Shown: positions 1 to 8,469, counted from the first letter of the stretch. The stretch: DNA of 64,000 nucleotides from UBA6019 sp035535055 (GCA_035535055.1 DATLQT010000108.1:1-64000), one strand, 5' to 3'. Made by a program: numbers and translations. Notes: generated from the letters alone by a model not told the origin.

Positions 1-545
1 CGAGGCAACTGGACCGGGTCGAGCGTCTCGACGATCGCCCGGATGTAGCGGCTGTTGCGCTCCGACACGCTCCGGATGAAGCGGCGGAATTGCTCGTCCA
101 CCGGACGGTCCCTCCATGCGCGCTGGCTCCTGAACGTATGCCACGGCTGCGCGTCGCCCTCGATCTCGATGAGCCGGGACATGGTGGATTCGCCGGCGGC
201 CCGGATCAGCTCGTCCTCCAGGTCGGCGACGCAGGCAAAGAACCCAGCCTCTTCCAGTCGGCGGCGATCGAGGTTGGCACCGTAGCCGGCTCGCTCGAGC
301 GCCACCCGGATGATTTCCTCCTCGCCCTCGTCGTACAGACCGGCAACCTTCGACCTCGGCTCCTCGGCGGCCAGCTGCAGCAGGGTCCGGCCGATTGCGT
401 GCGCCCCGTTGATCGGGAGCACCGACACCCCCTCTGCCTCCAGGTTGCGGCCGGATCGCCGCGCCGCGAGCGTCAGGGCGAGCTCGTCGGTCACCCCTTC
501 AACCAGGACGATCCTGCGAGCGACGGATCCCGGCCGGCCGGACAG
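1..545 (-). CDS. TOPRIM-domain protein (OLD-like), C-terminus cut by window edge
   Basis: The minus strand reads an unbroken protein with RRIVLVEGVTDELAL near its start, the glutamate strand of a TOPRIM fold. ADLEDELIRAAGE follows about 130 residues later, and the C-terminal part runs off the window. This matches the small actinobacterial TOPRIM nucleotidyl transferase/hydrolase family, which begins almost directly with VLVEG and has the DLEDELIRA motif. The role is probably nucleic-acid metabolism, but no substrate is known. The frame follows in phase after the TGA of the M20 gene, and no ATG, GTG or TTG lies between that TGA and the TOPRIM strand. I placed the start at the in-frame CTG (first base 545). 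About 180 residues are visible. Confidence 0.7.
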   Translation of the reverse strand, partial: MSGRPGSVARRIVLVEGVTDELALTLAARRSGRNLEAEGVSVLPINGAHAIGRTLLQLAAEEPRSKVAGLYDEGEEEIIRVALERAGYGANLDRRRLEEAGFFACVADLEDELIRAAGESTMSRLIEIEGDAQPWHTFRSQRAWRDRPVDEQFRRFIRSVSERNSRYIRAIVETLDPVQLP

Positions 546-551
546 TGCCTG

Positions 552-1733
552 TCAGCTTTGGAGGTAGTCGAGGGCGATCGACGCCATCGTCGCGGCCCCG
601 ATCGGCAGCGCGTCCTCGTCGATGTCGAAGGTCGCGGTGTGAACGGGCAGGGTCCGATCCCATCCCTCGCTCTTGACGCCGAGGCGGACGACCGACCCGG
701 GCACCTTCTCGAGAACGAATGCGAAGTCCTCCGAGCCCATGGTGATCGGGACCTCCTCCACGGCCTCGCCTCCGAGCAGCTCTCGCGCGGCTCCGGCTGC
801 CAGCTCGGTCATGGCGTCGTCGCATGCCAGCGGCGGATAGGCCATCCCGTAGCAGACCTCGGCTGTTGCCCGCATCGCGGCGGCTACGCCGCCGGCCAGC
901 TCCGGGATCCGCGCCCGCAGGTGCTCCATCACCCGCTTGTCATGGGCGCGGATCGTGCCCTTGATGAGCGCGGTGTCCGGAATGATGTTCGCCGCCGTCC
1001 CCGAGCTGATGCTGCCCAGCGTGATGAGGCCCATCGCCGCGGGATCGATCTCGCGGCTGACGAGCGTCTGGAGCGCGGTGACGATGTGGGCCGAGATCAC
1101 GACCGGGTCGACCGCCACGTGCGGCCGAGCGGCGTGGCCGCCCTTGCCCCGCACCTCGATCTCGAAGCGGGCCATCCCGGCCATGCTGGGCCCGGAACGG
1201 AAGCCGACCTTGCCCTTCGGAAGCTCTGGGTGAACGTGGATCATGAAGGCCGCGTCCACCGGGGGACCGTCGAGCAGGCCCTCATCCAGCATCCGCTTGG
1301 CACCACCACCGCCCTCCTCGGCGGGCTGGAACATCAGCTTGACGGTGCCGGATAACTGGTCTCGCCTCTCGTTCAGGAGCTGTGCCGCCCCGAGCAGCAT
1401 GGCGGTGTGGGAGTCGTGCCCACAGGCGTGCATCACGCCGGCGTTCTCCGATGCGAAAGGAACCGGGGTCTCCTCCAGGATCGGCAGCGCGTCCATGTCG
1501 CCGCGCAGGATCACGGTTCGGCCCGGCCGCGAGCCTTCGATGATGCCGATCACGCCCGTCTCGGCGATCCCGGTCCGGTGCTCGATGCCCATCGCGGTCA
1601 GGCGCTCGTGGACCAGGGCGGCGGTCTTGACCTCCTGGTAGGCGAGCTCGGGATGCTGGTGGATGGCGCGGCGGTCGGCGACCAGCTGCGGCTTGAGGCG
1701 GAGGGCGGCTTCGAGCAGCTCGTGGGTACTCAT
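552..1733 (-). CDS. M20-family metallopeptidase / amidohydrolase
   Basis: A 393-residue protein of the M20D family (IAA-amino acid hydrolase, N-acyl-L-amino acid amidohydrolase, hippurate hydrolase). The metal-site motifs are visible: RGDMDALP (about residue 77), HACGHDSHTAMLLG (about 100), PAEEGGGGA (about 130) and a late GSEDFAF. The dimerisation domain carries RGKGGHAARPH. It probably hydrolyses N-acyl amino acids in the cytosol, since no signal peptide is present. The ATG at 1733 is preceded by GGGAGG at good spacing, and an upstream open extension lacks family similarity. It is transcribed away from the membrane glycosyltransferase, and the TOPRIM frame follows it directly. Confidence 0.9.
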   Translation of the reverse strand: MSTHELLEAALRLKPQLVADRRAIHQHPELAYQEVKTAALVHERLTAMGIEHRTGIAETGVIGIIEGSRPGRTVILRGDMDALPILEETPVPFASENAGVMHACGHDSHTAMLLGAAQLLNERRDQLSGTVKLMFQPAEEGGGGAKRMLDEGLLDGPPVDAAFMIHVHPELPKGKVGFRSGPSMAGMARFEIEVRGKGGHAARPHVAVDPVVISAHIVTALQTLVSREIDPAAMGLITLGSISSGTAANIIPDTALIKGTIRAHDKRVMEHLRARIPELAGGVAAAMRATAEVCYGMAYPPLACDDAMTELAAGAARELLGGEAVEEVPITMGSEDFAFVLEKVPGSVVRLGVKSEGWDRTLPVHTATFDIDEDALPIGAATMASIALDYLQS

Positions 1734-1837
1734 CGCCTCCCATTGTGGCGCTCGGCGGTGGAGCAGGTCAGAAGGCGGCCCCGTGGCCAGACCGGCTCGC
1801 GCGAGTTGAATACGATGGGGGATAGGGTGGGTGTCCG

Positions 1838-3505
1838 ATGATGGTTCAGCGTCACAGTCCAAAGGTGCGCACCGGCCGCCGATCTGACCACACGCTGCTC
1901 TGGGTCCGCGTGCTGCTGGTGCTGGGCATCGTCACCATCCGTCTCCCGACCCTCAGCGAGCCGCGCTGGTTCTCGGATGAGGGCATCTTCACCGCGGTGG
2001 CGCAGGGCGTCGCCAGTGGTCTGCCCCTCTACGCCCGGGTCTTCGACAACAGCCCTCCCGGCATCTACCTGCTCTTCATGGGTCTCATCGACCTCGGCGC
2101 GGTGCAGCACCACTGGGTGGTCGGGGCCGCCGCCGCCGCCGCGGTTGCCTGCGTGTCCCTCTTCATCTTCAGCCTCGTGCGGCGGCTGGCCTCGACCGAG
2201 ACCGCGGTGCTTGCCGCCGCGCTGTGCGGCATCGCGCTGTCGATCCCGACCCTGGATGGCGACCTCGTCAACGTCGAGCTTGCCGCCCTTCCCTTCTTCA
2301 CCGCATCCCTGCTGGTGGCCTTCTCCCGGAGGCGTTGGGCCCCCTTGGCATCCGGCCTGCTCATTGGCCTGGCGATCGTCACCAGGCCGTCGCTCGCATT
2401 CGATGGACTCGCGCTCCTGGTCCCCCTGGTCGGCATCGGAGGCGCGCCCGTGAGGAGGGTGGGGCTCGCCGCGGCCGGGTGCGCCGCCACCCTGCTGGTC
2501 GTGGCCGTGGGTCTGTGGGATCGAGGGTCGCTGGCCGCCTACGTGGGAGTGGTGATGCCCTCCGACCATGCCTACGTGGTCTGGTCGAACGGTGGCAGCC
2601 TCCTTCCCCTGTACCTGCGGCTGCTGGCCCTCGCCGGCGCCGGCGCCATCTGGTTTCGCCTGAGCCATACGCTCCCGGGGCGGCTGCTGGCGGTGTGGCT
2701 GCCGGCGGCCCTTGCCGGTTCCACCATCACGCCACGGGATTACATGCATTACGCGCAGGAGGCGATCCCGGTGCTTTCGGTTGCGGCGGCGCTCATGGCG
2801 ACCTGGGTGCGCCCCCGATGGTGGGTTGCCTCGGCTCCGGTGGCGCTCCTGGGGGTCGTGATCGTCGCCCAGTTCGTACTTCTCGTCGCGGCTCGCGAAA
2901 CGCAGGCGGTCAGCTCCCGCGCGGCGCAACCACCCGCCTACAACTTCACCTTCACGCAGCTACCCGCCTACTACCGGAACTGGGTCCTCCTCGTCAGCGG
3001 GCGGGAGAGCTGGCCCAGCTATGTCAGTGGCTTTCCAGCGGACGTCCAGCGCCAGAAGGAGGAGATCGCCATCCTGCGCCGGCTGTCCGTCGATTCAGAG
3101 CAGCCGAGCCTCCTCGTCTTCGGCGACGAGCCCTGGATCTACGTTGAGAGCGGGCTGCAGCCGGCGACCCGGTACGTCGCCATCAACTCCGCCAGTGCGA
3201 GGGTGCCTACCTCGGGTGTCGAGACCCTCAGTTCGGTCACCTCCTCGTGCGCGACCTTCGTCGTGGTCACCTCCAACCTCGCCGCCCTGGCGCCGGCCCT
3301 GCACAGCGGCGGCTACCGCGAGGTGAGCGGTGCGCCCTGGCCAACCTTCGTGACCGGCGCGGCGGACCAGGACGCTGCCTGCGCCAGCAGGAAGGGGTCG
3401 GAGACGAGCGCCAACCCCGCGGCGATGTTGGCCTCCGCTCCGGAATGGGAGTTGATAACACCCTCGTCCACCCCGTCGGCGACCCGCCCGACCTCGCGGT
3501 CGTAG
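1838..3505 (+). CDS. GT39/ArnT-like polytopic membrane glycosyltransferase
   Basis: A 555-residue protein with roughly nine or ten hydrophobic segments. An early loop holds the conserved acidic pair (RWFSDEGIF, about residue 47), and YARVFDNSPPGIYLL follows. This is the layout of GT39/ArnT-like (GT-C fold) enzymes, which move sugars from polyprenyl-phosphate donors to proteins or glycans on the outer membrane face. The gene at 37229-38749 is a clear paralogue (shared LYA-VFD, PPxIYxL, LSIPTLDGDL-NVEL). The paralogue ends shortly after a GTPWATYVT segment. Here about 45 extra low-complexity residues follow the equivalent GAPWPTFVT, and the reading frame runs 193 bp into the convergent neighbour. 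Confidence 0.75.
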   Translation: MMVQRHSPKVRTGRRSDHTLLWVRVLLVLGIVTIRLPTLSEPRWFSDEGIFTAVAQGVASGLPLYARVFDNSPPGIYLLFMGLIDLGAVQHHWVVGAAAAAAVACVSLFIFSLVRRLASTETAVLAAALCGIALSIPTLDGDLVNVELAALPFFTASLLVAFSRRRWAPLASGLLIGLAIVTRPSLAFDGLALLVPLVGIGGAPVRRVGLAAAGCAATLLVVAVGLWDRGSLAAYVGVVMPSDHAYVVWSNGGSLLPLYLRLLALAGAGAIWFRLSHTLPGRLLAVWLPAALAGSTITPRDYMHYAQEAIPVLSVAAALMATWVRPRWWVASAPVALLGVVIVAQFVLLVAARETQAVSSRAAQPPAYNFTFTQLPAYYRNWVLLVSGRESWPSYVSGFPADVQRQKEEIAILRRLSVDSEQPSLLVFGDEPWIYVESGLQPATRYVAINSASARVPTSGVETLSSVTSSCATFVVVTSNLAALAPALHSGGYREVSGAPWPTFVTGAADQDAACASRKGSETSANPAAMLASAPEWELITPSSTPSATRPTSRS

Positions 3506-4395
3506 ACGGACGAGTGGGCGGGGTTTCGGACCCCGAACCAGGCGCGCGCCTTGCCGCGCAGCACTCCGTAGCGAGCCTCGCCGGTGGCGGCCGCCAGGCG
3601 GTCCATCACGAAGACCGCCGACTGGACGTCGTAGGGCCGCACGTGGGGTAGGTCGAATCCGGTCTCGATGGGCGGCTGGAAGACAGCCATGGCGCTGCGG
3701 CCGGCGACGTCGAGAAGGTCACGGCGCTCGAGCAGCACCGCCGCGTCGGCGAGCGCCGCCTCCTGCAGATGACCCCAGAGGTGAGGGCCGCCGCGCTCGT
3801 CGGGAGAGTTCATGAGCGTGTCGCCGATGCGGAGGCTCACCAGTTCCTCGCACCATCCCGCGAGGCGGCTCGTCAGCCACTGGTCAGGTCCGCCGCGGAG
3901 CATCTCCGCCGCCGCGAGCATGTGCAGGGCCCGCACGTCCGGCGGAGGCGAGGTCTCGGCAGCCAGGCGCAGCGCGGCGAAGAGAACGGGCCTCGCTTCC
4001 CGAACGCCGAGTCGCGTCACCGCCGTCGCCACCGCCGCCGTGGCTCTGGCCTGCCAGAAGTTGGGACCGACGACCGACGTCAGGCCGTCAGTGTTGCGAT
4101 CCCCCTCCCAGGAGTGGATGAAATTGAACCAGGCGCCGGCGCCGTCGTGCATGTAGAGCACGAAGTCGAGGAGGCCTTGCGCCCAGGCCCTCAGCTGGAG
4201 GTTGCCGGTCGTCGCCCAAAGGTCCGTCAACAGGATCAGCGCACGAGCCGCGTCGTCGATGCAGGCGACGCCCTCGGGGCCCGTCTCGCGGGCGGCAAAG
4301 GCGAGTCCGGCCGAATCCGAGTAGACGGCGATGGCGAGGGCTCGCGGGCCGGCGGCCGGCACCGGCCGGGTCAGCCGCGCGATCTGCCTCAGCAC
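3313..4395 (-). CDS. Alpha/alpha-toroid glycosidase-like protein
   Basis: A 360-residue protein that is helical throughout, with ACIDDAARALILLTDL, FNFIHSWEGDRNTDG and a C-terminal GVINSHSGAEANIAAGLAL. Repeated helical hairpins and paired acidic/aromatic clusters suggest an (alpha/alpha)6 barrel like those of glycoside hydrolases or epimerases. I cannot name the family. The GTG start at 4395 overlaps the TGA of the upstream GT4-GH130 gene (GTGCTGA), so the two are translationally coupled and probably act on the same glycan. The first roughly 110 codons of the longer open frame are antisense noise over the fusion gene and are excluded. The 3' end overlaps the convergent GT39-like gene. Confidence 0.7.
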   Translation of the reverse strand: MLRQIARLTRPVPAAGPRALAIAVYSDSAGLAFAARETGPEGVACIDDAARALILLTDLWATTGNLQLRAWAQGLLDFVLYMHDGAGAWFNFIHSWEGDRNTDGLTSVVGPNFWQARATAAVATAVTRLGVREARPVLFAALRLAAETSPPPDVRALHMLAAAEMLRGGPDQWLTSRLAGWCEELVSLRIGDTLMNSPDERGGPHLWGHLQEAALADAAVLLERRDLLDVAGRSAMAVFQPPIETGFDLPHVRPYDVQSAVFVMDRLAAATGEARYGVLRGKARAWFGVRNPAHSSVYDREVGRVADGVDEGVINSHSGAEANIAAGLALVSDPFLLAQAASWSAAPVTKVGQGAPLTSR

Positions 4396-6806
4396 GGCGT
4401 CAGCGAGGCGACGATCTCCCTCACGCTGAAGTCGGCGGCGGCCATGCAGCTGTCGGCGGCCCCGTAGTACATCCGGATCCGCTCGCCGTCGCCGTCGAGC
4501 GCCACGTGGCCGCAGGAGAAGACGGTGTTGTCGTAGAGGCCGGAGAGCTCGTAGGGCTCCCGCGGCGCCAGGATCGGGCTCGCCGAGCGGGCCAGCACGA
4601 CCTTCGGATCGTCTTTGTCGAGGAGGAGGCCGCCCATGGCGTAGCGGCCGGCGCCGTCGACGCCATGGTAGAGCTCCAGCCATCCCTCGTCCACCCGGAA
4701 TGGCACCGCGCTGGCGCCCGTCCGGAGCGCGTCCCACATCCCCTGGCGGGGGAGCGCGAGAGGGCGGTGGCCGCCCCAGTTCTCGAGGTCGTCGGAGAAG
4801 GCGATCCAGATGCCGAGGACGTGGTTGAAAGAACCGGGCATGGGGCGGGTGAGAGCGACGTAACGGCCGCCGATCCGGCCCGGGAAGATGGTCACGTCCT
4901 TGTGGTCCGGAAGGAACATCACCCCCTGCCGCTCGAAGTCGCGGAAGTCCGTCGTGGTGAGGCGGCTGGTGGTGATCCCCAGGCGGCCGACCGACACGTA
5001 GGTGATGTGCCAGACGCCGTCGATGAGCGTCGCGCGCGGGTCCTCGCAGCCGTACTCTTCGAAGGAGTCGATGGGCGAAACGGCGGGGAGCGCGTCGACG
5101 GTGAAGTGAGCCCCATCGGTGCTGCGGGCGACCCGCAGGTGCGACATCTGGGTCAGGTAGTCGCGGACCTCCTCCAGGCCCTCCGCTCGCACGGCGGGGA
5201 TCCGGATGCGGATCCGGCGGGGATCGCTGAGGTCGATCCCGGGCAGGTCGCGGCGCACGTAGGAGACGATCACCGCCGGCGGGCTCAGGGCCGCGTCGAG
5301 GTAGGTGAAGCCGATCACGTCGGAGCCCGCGGTGCCGTCCGGCAGCGGCTCCAGCCCGGCTTCGGGGTTGGCCAGGTCGAGGGTGACCGCGCCCGCCGGA
5401 ACCGATCCGTTGAGCGCGAGCGGCCGTTCCGCCACCCGAAGCAGGAGAATCGTCTCGGCGCCCACCCTCGCGGCGGCTGCGTTGAAGACGGACATCACCT
5501 CCAGGCCCGGCTGAGAGGGCACGACGTCGGCGGTGGTCAGGATCGGGTTGTTGGCCAGCCGGGTCCCGAGGTCGCCTTCGCGCTCCCCCGGTGGCGTCCG
5601 GGGGACGCGCGGCACCGCCAGCAGCTCGCGCATGAGGCGCGCCCAGCGCTCGCCGGCGCGCGGCCAGGCCATGTCCTTGGCGTAGGCGTAGGCGGCGGTC
5701 TCCAAGGCCCGCTTGCGGTCCGGATGGTCGAGCACGGAGGCAACGGCCGTGGCGAGCTGCTCCGCGTCACGAAACCCGACCAGCAATCCACGACCGTCGG
5801 CCAGGGCCTCGATCGCGTGCAGGTAGCCGGTCGAGACGATCGCTTTGCCGGCGCCGAGCGCATAGGCCAGGGTCCCGCTGGTGATCTGCTGCGGATCGAG
5901 GTACGGCGTGACGTAGACGTCGGTCGCCAGCAGCAGTTCGATGATGTCGCGTTGAGCCAAGTACTGGTCCAGGAAGGACACGTGGCCCCTGAGACCGAGT
6001 TGCTCGACGAGTTTGTTGAGCTGGATTCGGTACCTCTCGCCGTCGTGCCGGATGAGCTCGGGATGCGTCTGGCCTGCGATCAGGTAGAGCACGTTCGGGT
6101 GCTTGGCGCGGATCGCCGGCATCGCCTCGATCATGTATTCGAGGCCTTTGCGGGGATCCACCAGCCCGAAGGTTGAGATCAGGATCCGGCCCGATACGCC
6201 GAGCTTGTCCTTCATCCGTACCCGGCCGTGCGGTTCAATCGCCGGCATGCCGTGGGGGATGACCGTGACCGGCGTGTCGATCCCGTAGCGCGTCGCCAGC
6301 AGCTCGACCGCGGCTTCCGCCATGACCACGGTGCGGTCGCTCAGCGCCACCACCGATCGGATGGCGTCGCGCATCGAGGGGGACGGCTCCGGAGGCACGC
6401 TGTGCAGGGTCGTGACGGCCGGCTTGCTCAGCATCGTCAGGAAGGATCCGAGATTATCGGTATAGACCCCGTCCGCCCAGGTTCCGTAGAGGCCGAACTC
6501 GTGCTGCACGTTGACCACGTCCACGTTCGAGTCGTTGATCGCAGCCGCCGCCGCACGGTAGCTGGCAACGTCGCCCTGCCGGATGCGCCAGCGCACCTCG
6601 CTGCCGTAGGGGCGGACCTCGTTGGGCTCGTCGATGGCGGCGACGCGGGTAGTGATGCCCGGATCCGCCGCCTTGACCGCGGCCATGAGGTCGTGTGAGA
6701 AGGTGGCGATTCCGCATCGACGCGGAAGATGGGACGAGACGAAAGCGGTACGAATGGCTGGGCTTGCCTCCAATGCACGGGTCGGCCGGGACGCGGTCTG
6801 CCCCAT
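4389..6806 (-). CDS. GT4 glycosyltransferase fused to GH130-type mannoside phosphorylase/hydrolase
   Basis: An 805-residue two-domain protein. Residues about 15-390 form a GT4 (GT-B fold) glycosyltransferase, with RRCGIATFSHDL, VNVQHEFGLYG, an STFGLVDPRKGLEYMIEA donor-domain start and TSGTLAYALGAGKAIVST near the nucleotide-sugar site. Residues about 440-805 form a five-bladed GH130-like propeller, with YGCEDPRATL (the catalytic acidic motif region), KDVTIFPGRIGGRY, WLELYHGVD and ENTV-like DNTVFSCGH. GH130 enzymes phosphorolyse or hydrolyse beta-mannosides. The fusion could couple mannoside breakdown to glycosyl transfer. The gene is followed with overlap by the toroid protein. One of four GTTAC tandem repeats lies 15 bp upstream of its ATG. 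Confidence 0.85.
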   Translation of the reverse strand: MGQTASRPTRALEASPAIRTAFVSSHLPRRCGIATFSHDLMAAVKAADPGITTRVAAIDEPNEVRPYGSEVRWRIRQGDVASYRAAAAAINDSNVDVVNVQHEFGLYGTWADGVYTDNLGSFLTMLSKPAVTTLHSVPPEPSPSMRDAIRSVVALSDRTVVMAEAAVELLATRYGIDTPVTVIPHGMPAIEPHGRVRMKDKLGVSGRILISTFGLVDPRKGLEYMIEAMPAIRAKHPNVLYLIAGQTHPELIRHDGERYRIQLNKLVEQLGLRGHVSFLDQYLAQRDIIELLLATDVYVTPYLDPQQITSGTLAYALGAGKAIVSTGYLHAIEALADGRGLLVGFRDAEQLATAVASVLDHPDRKRALETAAYAYAKDMAWPRAGERWARLMRELLAVPRVPRTPPGEREGDLGTRLANNPILTTADVVPSQPGLEVMSVFNAAAARVGAETILLLRVAERPLALNGSVPAGAVTLDLANPEAGLEPLPDGTAGSDVIGFTYLDAALSPPAVIVSYVRRDLPGIDLSDPRRIRIRIPAVRAEGLEEVRDYLTQMSHLRVARSTDGAHFTVDALPAVSPIDSFEEYGCEDPRATLIDGVWHITYVSVGRLGITTSRLTTTDFRDFERQGVMFLPDHKDVTIFPGRIGGRYVALTRPMPGSFNHVLGIWIAFSDDLENWGGHRPLALPRQGMWDALRTGASAVPFRVDEGWLELYHGVDGAGRYAMGGLLLDKDDPKVVLARSASPILAPREPYELSGLYDNTVFSCGHVALDGDGERIRMYYGAADSCMAAADFSVREIVASLTPC

Positions 6807-6820
6807 GCTCGCGGGGCGGG

Positions 6821-6838
6821 GATAACTAAGTCAGTAAC
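6821..6838 (-). promoter_or_regulatory. GTTAC tandem direct repeat, site 1 (GT4-GH130 gene)
   Basis: The minus strand reads GTTACTGACTTAGTTAT. The two half-sites GTTAC and GTTAT are 12 bp apart, start to start. The repeat ends 15 bp before the ATG at 6806. It matches sites at 7790-7809, 9372-9388 and 10150-10166. OmpR-family winged-helix proteins typically bind such head-to-tail repeats, and one is encoded next door at 6868-7437. Binding by that protein is inference. Confidence 0.6.
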
Positions 6839-6867
6839 CGGCGCCCACTGCCGGCGCAGGTTGGGGG

Positions 6868-7437
6868 TCAGGGCTCGGGGCGGAAGACCAGCGAGTAGCC
6901 CTTGTGGGGGCGGTTGACGAGCTCGCAGGGGATCTTCAGTCCGGTAAGTATGGTCCTGACGCGCCTGACGTAGTTGCGGACCTCCTCCGGGTGCAGTGAC
7001 GGCTCCGCCCAGGCGCGGTCTTTGATCTGGTCCGCGGTGAAGAAGCGGTGGGGGTGGTCGAGCAGGAACTGGAGGAGTTGGAGCTCGCGCCGGGTGAGGT
7101 GGGTTTCGCCACCCTCGAAGCGAACCGTCTGGCTTTCCACATCGAGCCAGAGGCCGTGGAGCTCCCAGACCCGGCGGTACCAGAGGTCGAGCCGCTCCTG
7201 GTAGCCCTCGAGCTGGTCGACGATGATCTGGAGGTCCTCGGATGCGGCCTTCTGGGCGACCTCGGGGAGCCCGGCCAGGTCGCGTTCGACCCGCGCCAAG
7301 AGCCCGCGCTTGAAGCGGATCAGGTCGTCGTAGATGCTAATCCAGTGGCGTGCGTCCTCCCAGTGGGAGGTCGCGAGGTCCTCGCCTTCCAGCGGCGAGG
7401 AGCCGGGTTTGCGGGCTCGGCTCGCCATCCGGCTCAT
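6868..7437 (-). CDS. Helical domain plus OmpR-type winged-helix DNA-binding protein
   Basis: A 189-residue protein. Residues about 25-95 form a charged helical hairpin (IYDDLIRFKRGLLARVERDL ... YQERLDLWYRR). Residues about 100-187 form an OmpR/PhoB-type winged helix, with LTRRELQLLQFLLDHP, HPEEVRNYVRRVRTIL as recognition helix region and NRPHKGYSLVF as wing. No receiver domain is present, so it is not a classical response regulator. The helical part resembles the 106-residue protein encoded 11 bp upstream and the protein at 10779-11066. It probably regulates transcription from the GTTAC tandem repeats in this block, including the one before its own operon. The signal it senses is unknown. Confidence 0.75.
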   Translation of the reverse strand: MSRMASRARKPGSSPLEGEDLATSHWEDARHWISIYDDLIRFKRGLLARVERDLAGLPEVAQKAASEDLQIIVDQLEGYQERLDLWYRRVWELHGLWLDVESQTVRFEGGETHLTRRELQLLQFLLDHPHRFFTADQIKDRAWAEPSLHPEEVRNYVRRVRTILTGLKIPCELVNRPHKGYSLVFRPEP

Positions 7438-7448
7438 TTTACGATCGG

Positions 7449-7769
7449 CTACTCGAGTTCAGACACCCTGGCTGTCCAGAATCCCAGCCGCTGGCGGAAC
7501 CGATCGGCCTGGGCCACGACCACCGGGACATTGGTCAGCTCGACCTCGCGCCGGGCTGTCGGCGACTGCAGCGCCATCAGGTCCTGGATTCGCTTCAGCA
7601 CCAGCTCTTCCATGGCCAGGATCTCGGAGTAGACGTTCTGCCAGTAGAGAGCCTGCACGAGGGAGGCGACGGCGGGATCGGCCTCACCGTCCATGGTCCT
7701 ACTCGGGTCGCCCCCGCGGTCGGCGGCCACCATATCCGGCCGCGAATCATATGCCTTGTCTGGCTTCAT
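7449..7769 (-). CDS. Small helical-hairpin protein, unknown family
   Basis: A 106-residue cytosolic protein whose last 70 residues form a charged helical hairpin: YSEILAMEELVLKRIQDLM, SPTARREVELTN and QADRFRQRLGFW. The same pattern (aromatic, LL, E, RM/RI, SP..R, TN, F..RL..W) appears in the product of 10779-11066 and, more loosely, in the N-terminal domain of the winged-helix protein 11 bp downstream. I recognise no named family. It may form hetero-oligomers with the winged-helix protein and modulate DNA binding (inference). The ATG at 7769 was chosen because it follows the tandem repeat at 7790-7809. The longer upstream frame reads antisense-like sequence. Confidence 0.6.
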   Translation of the reverse strand: MKPDKAYDSRPDMVAADRGGDPSRTMDGEADPAVASLVQALYWQNVYSEILAMEELVLKRIQDLMALQSPTARREVELTNVPVVVAQADRFRQRLGFWTARVSELE

Positions 7770-7789
7770 GAGGCCAGTGTCAGCCAGGC

Positions 7790-7809
7790 GACGTAAGAAG
7801 GTCAGTAAC
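7790..7809 (-). promoter_or_regulatory. GTTAC tandem direct repeat, site 2 (helical/winged-helix operon)
   Basis: The minus strand reads GTTACTGACCTTCTTAC, half-sites GTTAC and CTTAC with a 12-bp period. The inner edge of the downstream half-site (7793) lies 24 bp from the first base of the ATG at 7769, the same distance as at sites 3 and 4. It implies that the operon encoding the winged-helix protein regulates itself. Confidence 0.65.
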
Positions 7810-7849
7810 AGGGTGGAGGCCTGACCCCCAAGGCACGGCGCGCTGTTGG

Positions 7850-8464
7850 TCAGTCGGTTCCGGCGTAGATGGCCTCGACGATCAGGCGGTCGGCGTAGGT
7901 CTGGTTGAAGCGGTCGTAGGGGCCGGTGCAGGTGATCAGCGTCAGCCGTGCCGGCCCGTCGGTGGCGAAGAGCCCGGTGGGGTGTGAGTTGGCCGGCCAA
8001 CCGCTCACGGCATCGACGGTGAAGTGGCTCCGGGCGCCGTCGGCATGGATCACCACCAGGTCCGCGCCGACCGCGATCCGCGCGAGGTCGGTGAAGATCA
8101 GCGGATAGCCAGGCAGGCCAACGTGGCCGTCGATGACGGCGTCACCACGCGCTCCCGGGGACGGCCCGGGCCGGAACCAGCCCACGTCGAAGAGCTTGCT
8201 GGGCGTCTCCATGGCGCCGGTCGCATCGACCCCCAGCGACTCGACCTGGGCGTCGATGGCGAGGGAGGGGATCTGCAGCCGGCTCGGCGCGGTCACCGCC
8301 CCGGCCTGGAAGGGCAGGGGGAGGACCAGCCGTCCGTCCGGTCCAGGCGGAGCGGATGCGACCACGACCGGCAGCGGCGCCGCCGTCGCGACTGCCGGAC
8401 CGACGAGGGCGAAAAAGACGAGGGCAGTCCCCAGGCCGAAGCCCCGGACTGCCCTCGCGAGCAC
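7850..8464 (-). CDS. Class F sortase
   Basis: A 204-residue membrane-anchored transpeptidase. An N-terminal hydrophobic segment (about residues 8-30) is followed by a short linker and a sortase domain. RLQIPSLAIDAQVESLGVD starts the fold, DGHVGLPG carries the catalytic His (about residue 116), LTLITCTGPYD carries the catalytic Cys (about 178) and ADRLIVEA carries the Arg. Class F sortases of actinobacteria and Chloroflexi attach surface proteins to peptidoglycan. The GTG start lies 5 bp after the DUF3494 gene, whose product ends in an LPIT-SG motif, a transmembrane segment and basic residues, so it is the obvious substrate. Confidence 0.9.
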   Translation of the reverse strand: MLARAVRGFGLGTALVFFALVGPAVATAAPLPVVVASAPPGPDGRLVLPLPFQAGAVTAPSRLQIPSLAIDAQVESLGVDATGAMETPSKLFDVGWFRPGPSPGARGDAVIDGHVGLPGYPLIFTDLARIAVGADLVVIHADGARSHFTVDAVSGWPANSHPTGLFATDGPARLTLITCTGPYDRFNQTYADRLIVEAIYAGTD

Positions 8465-8469
8465 AGGGG

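Noticed and set aside
4506..6176. A 556-codon open frame on the plus strand opposite the GT4-GH130 gene
   Set aside because: High GC depletes stop codons on the antisense. The product is low-complexity Arg/Gly/Val/Glu sequence with no motif, while the minus strand encodes two recognisable domains. Similar long antisense frames at 90-1355, 31534-33510 and 57412-58551 were rejected for the same reason.
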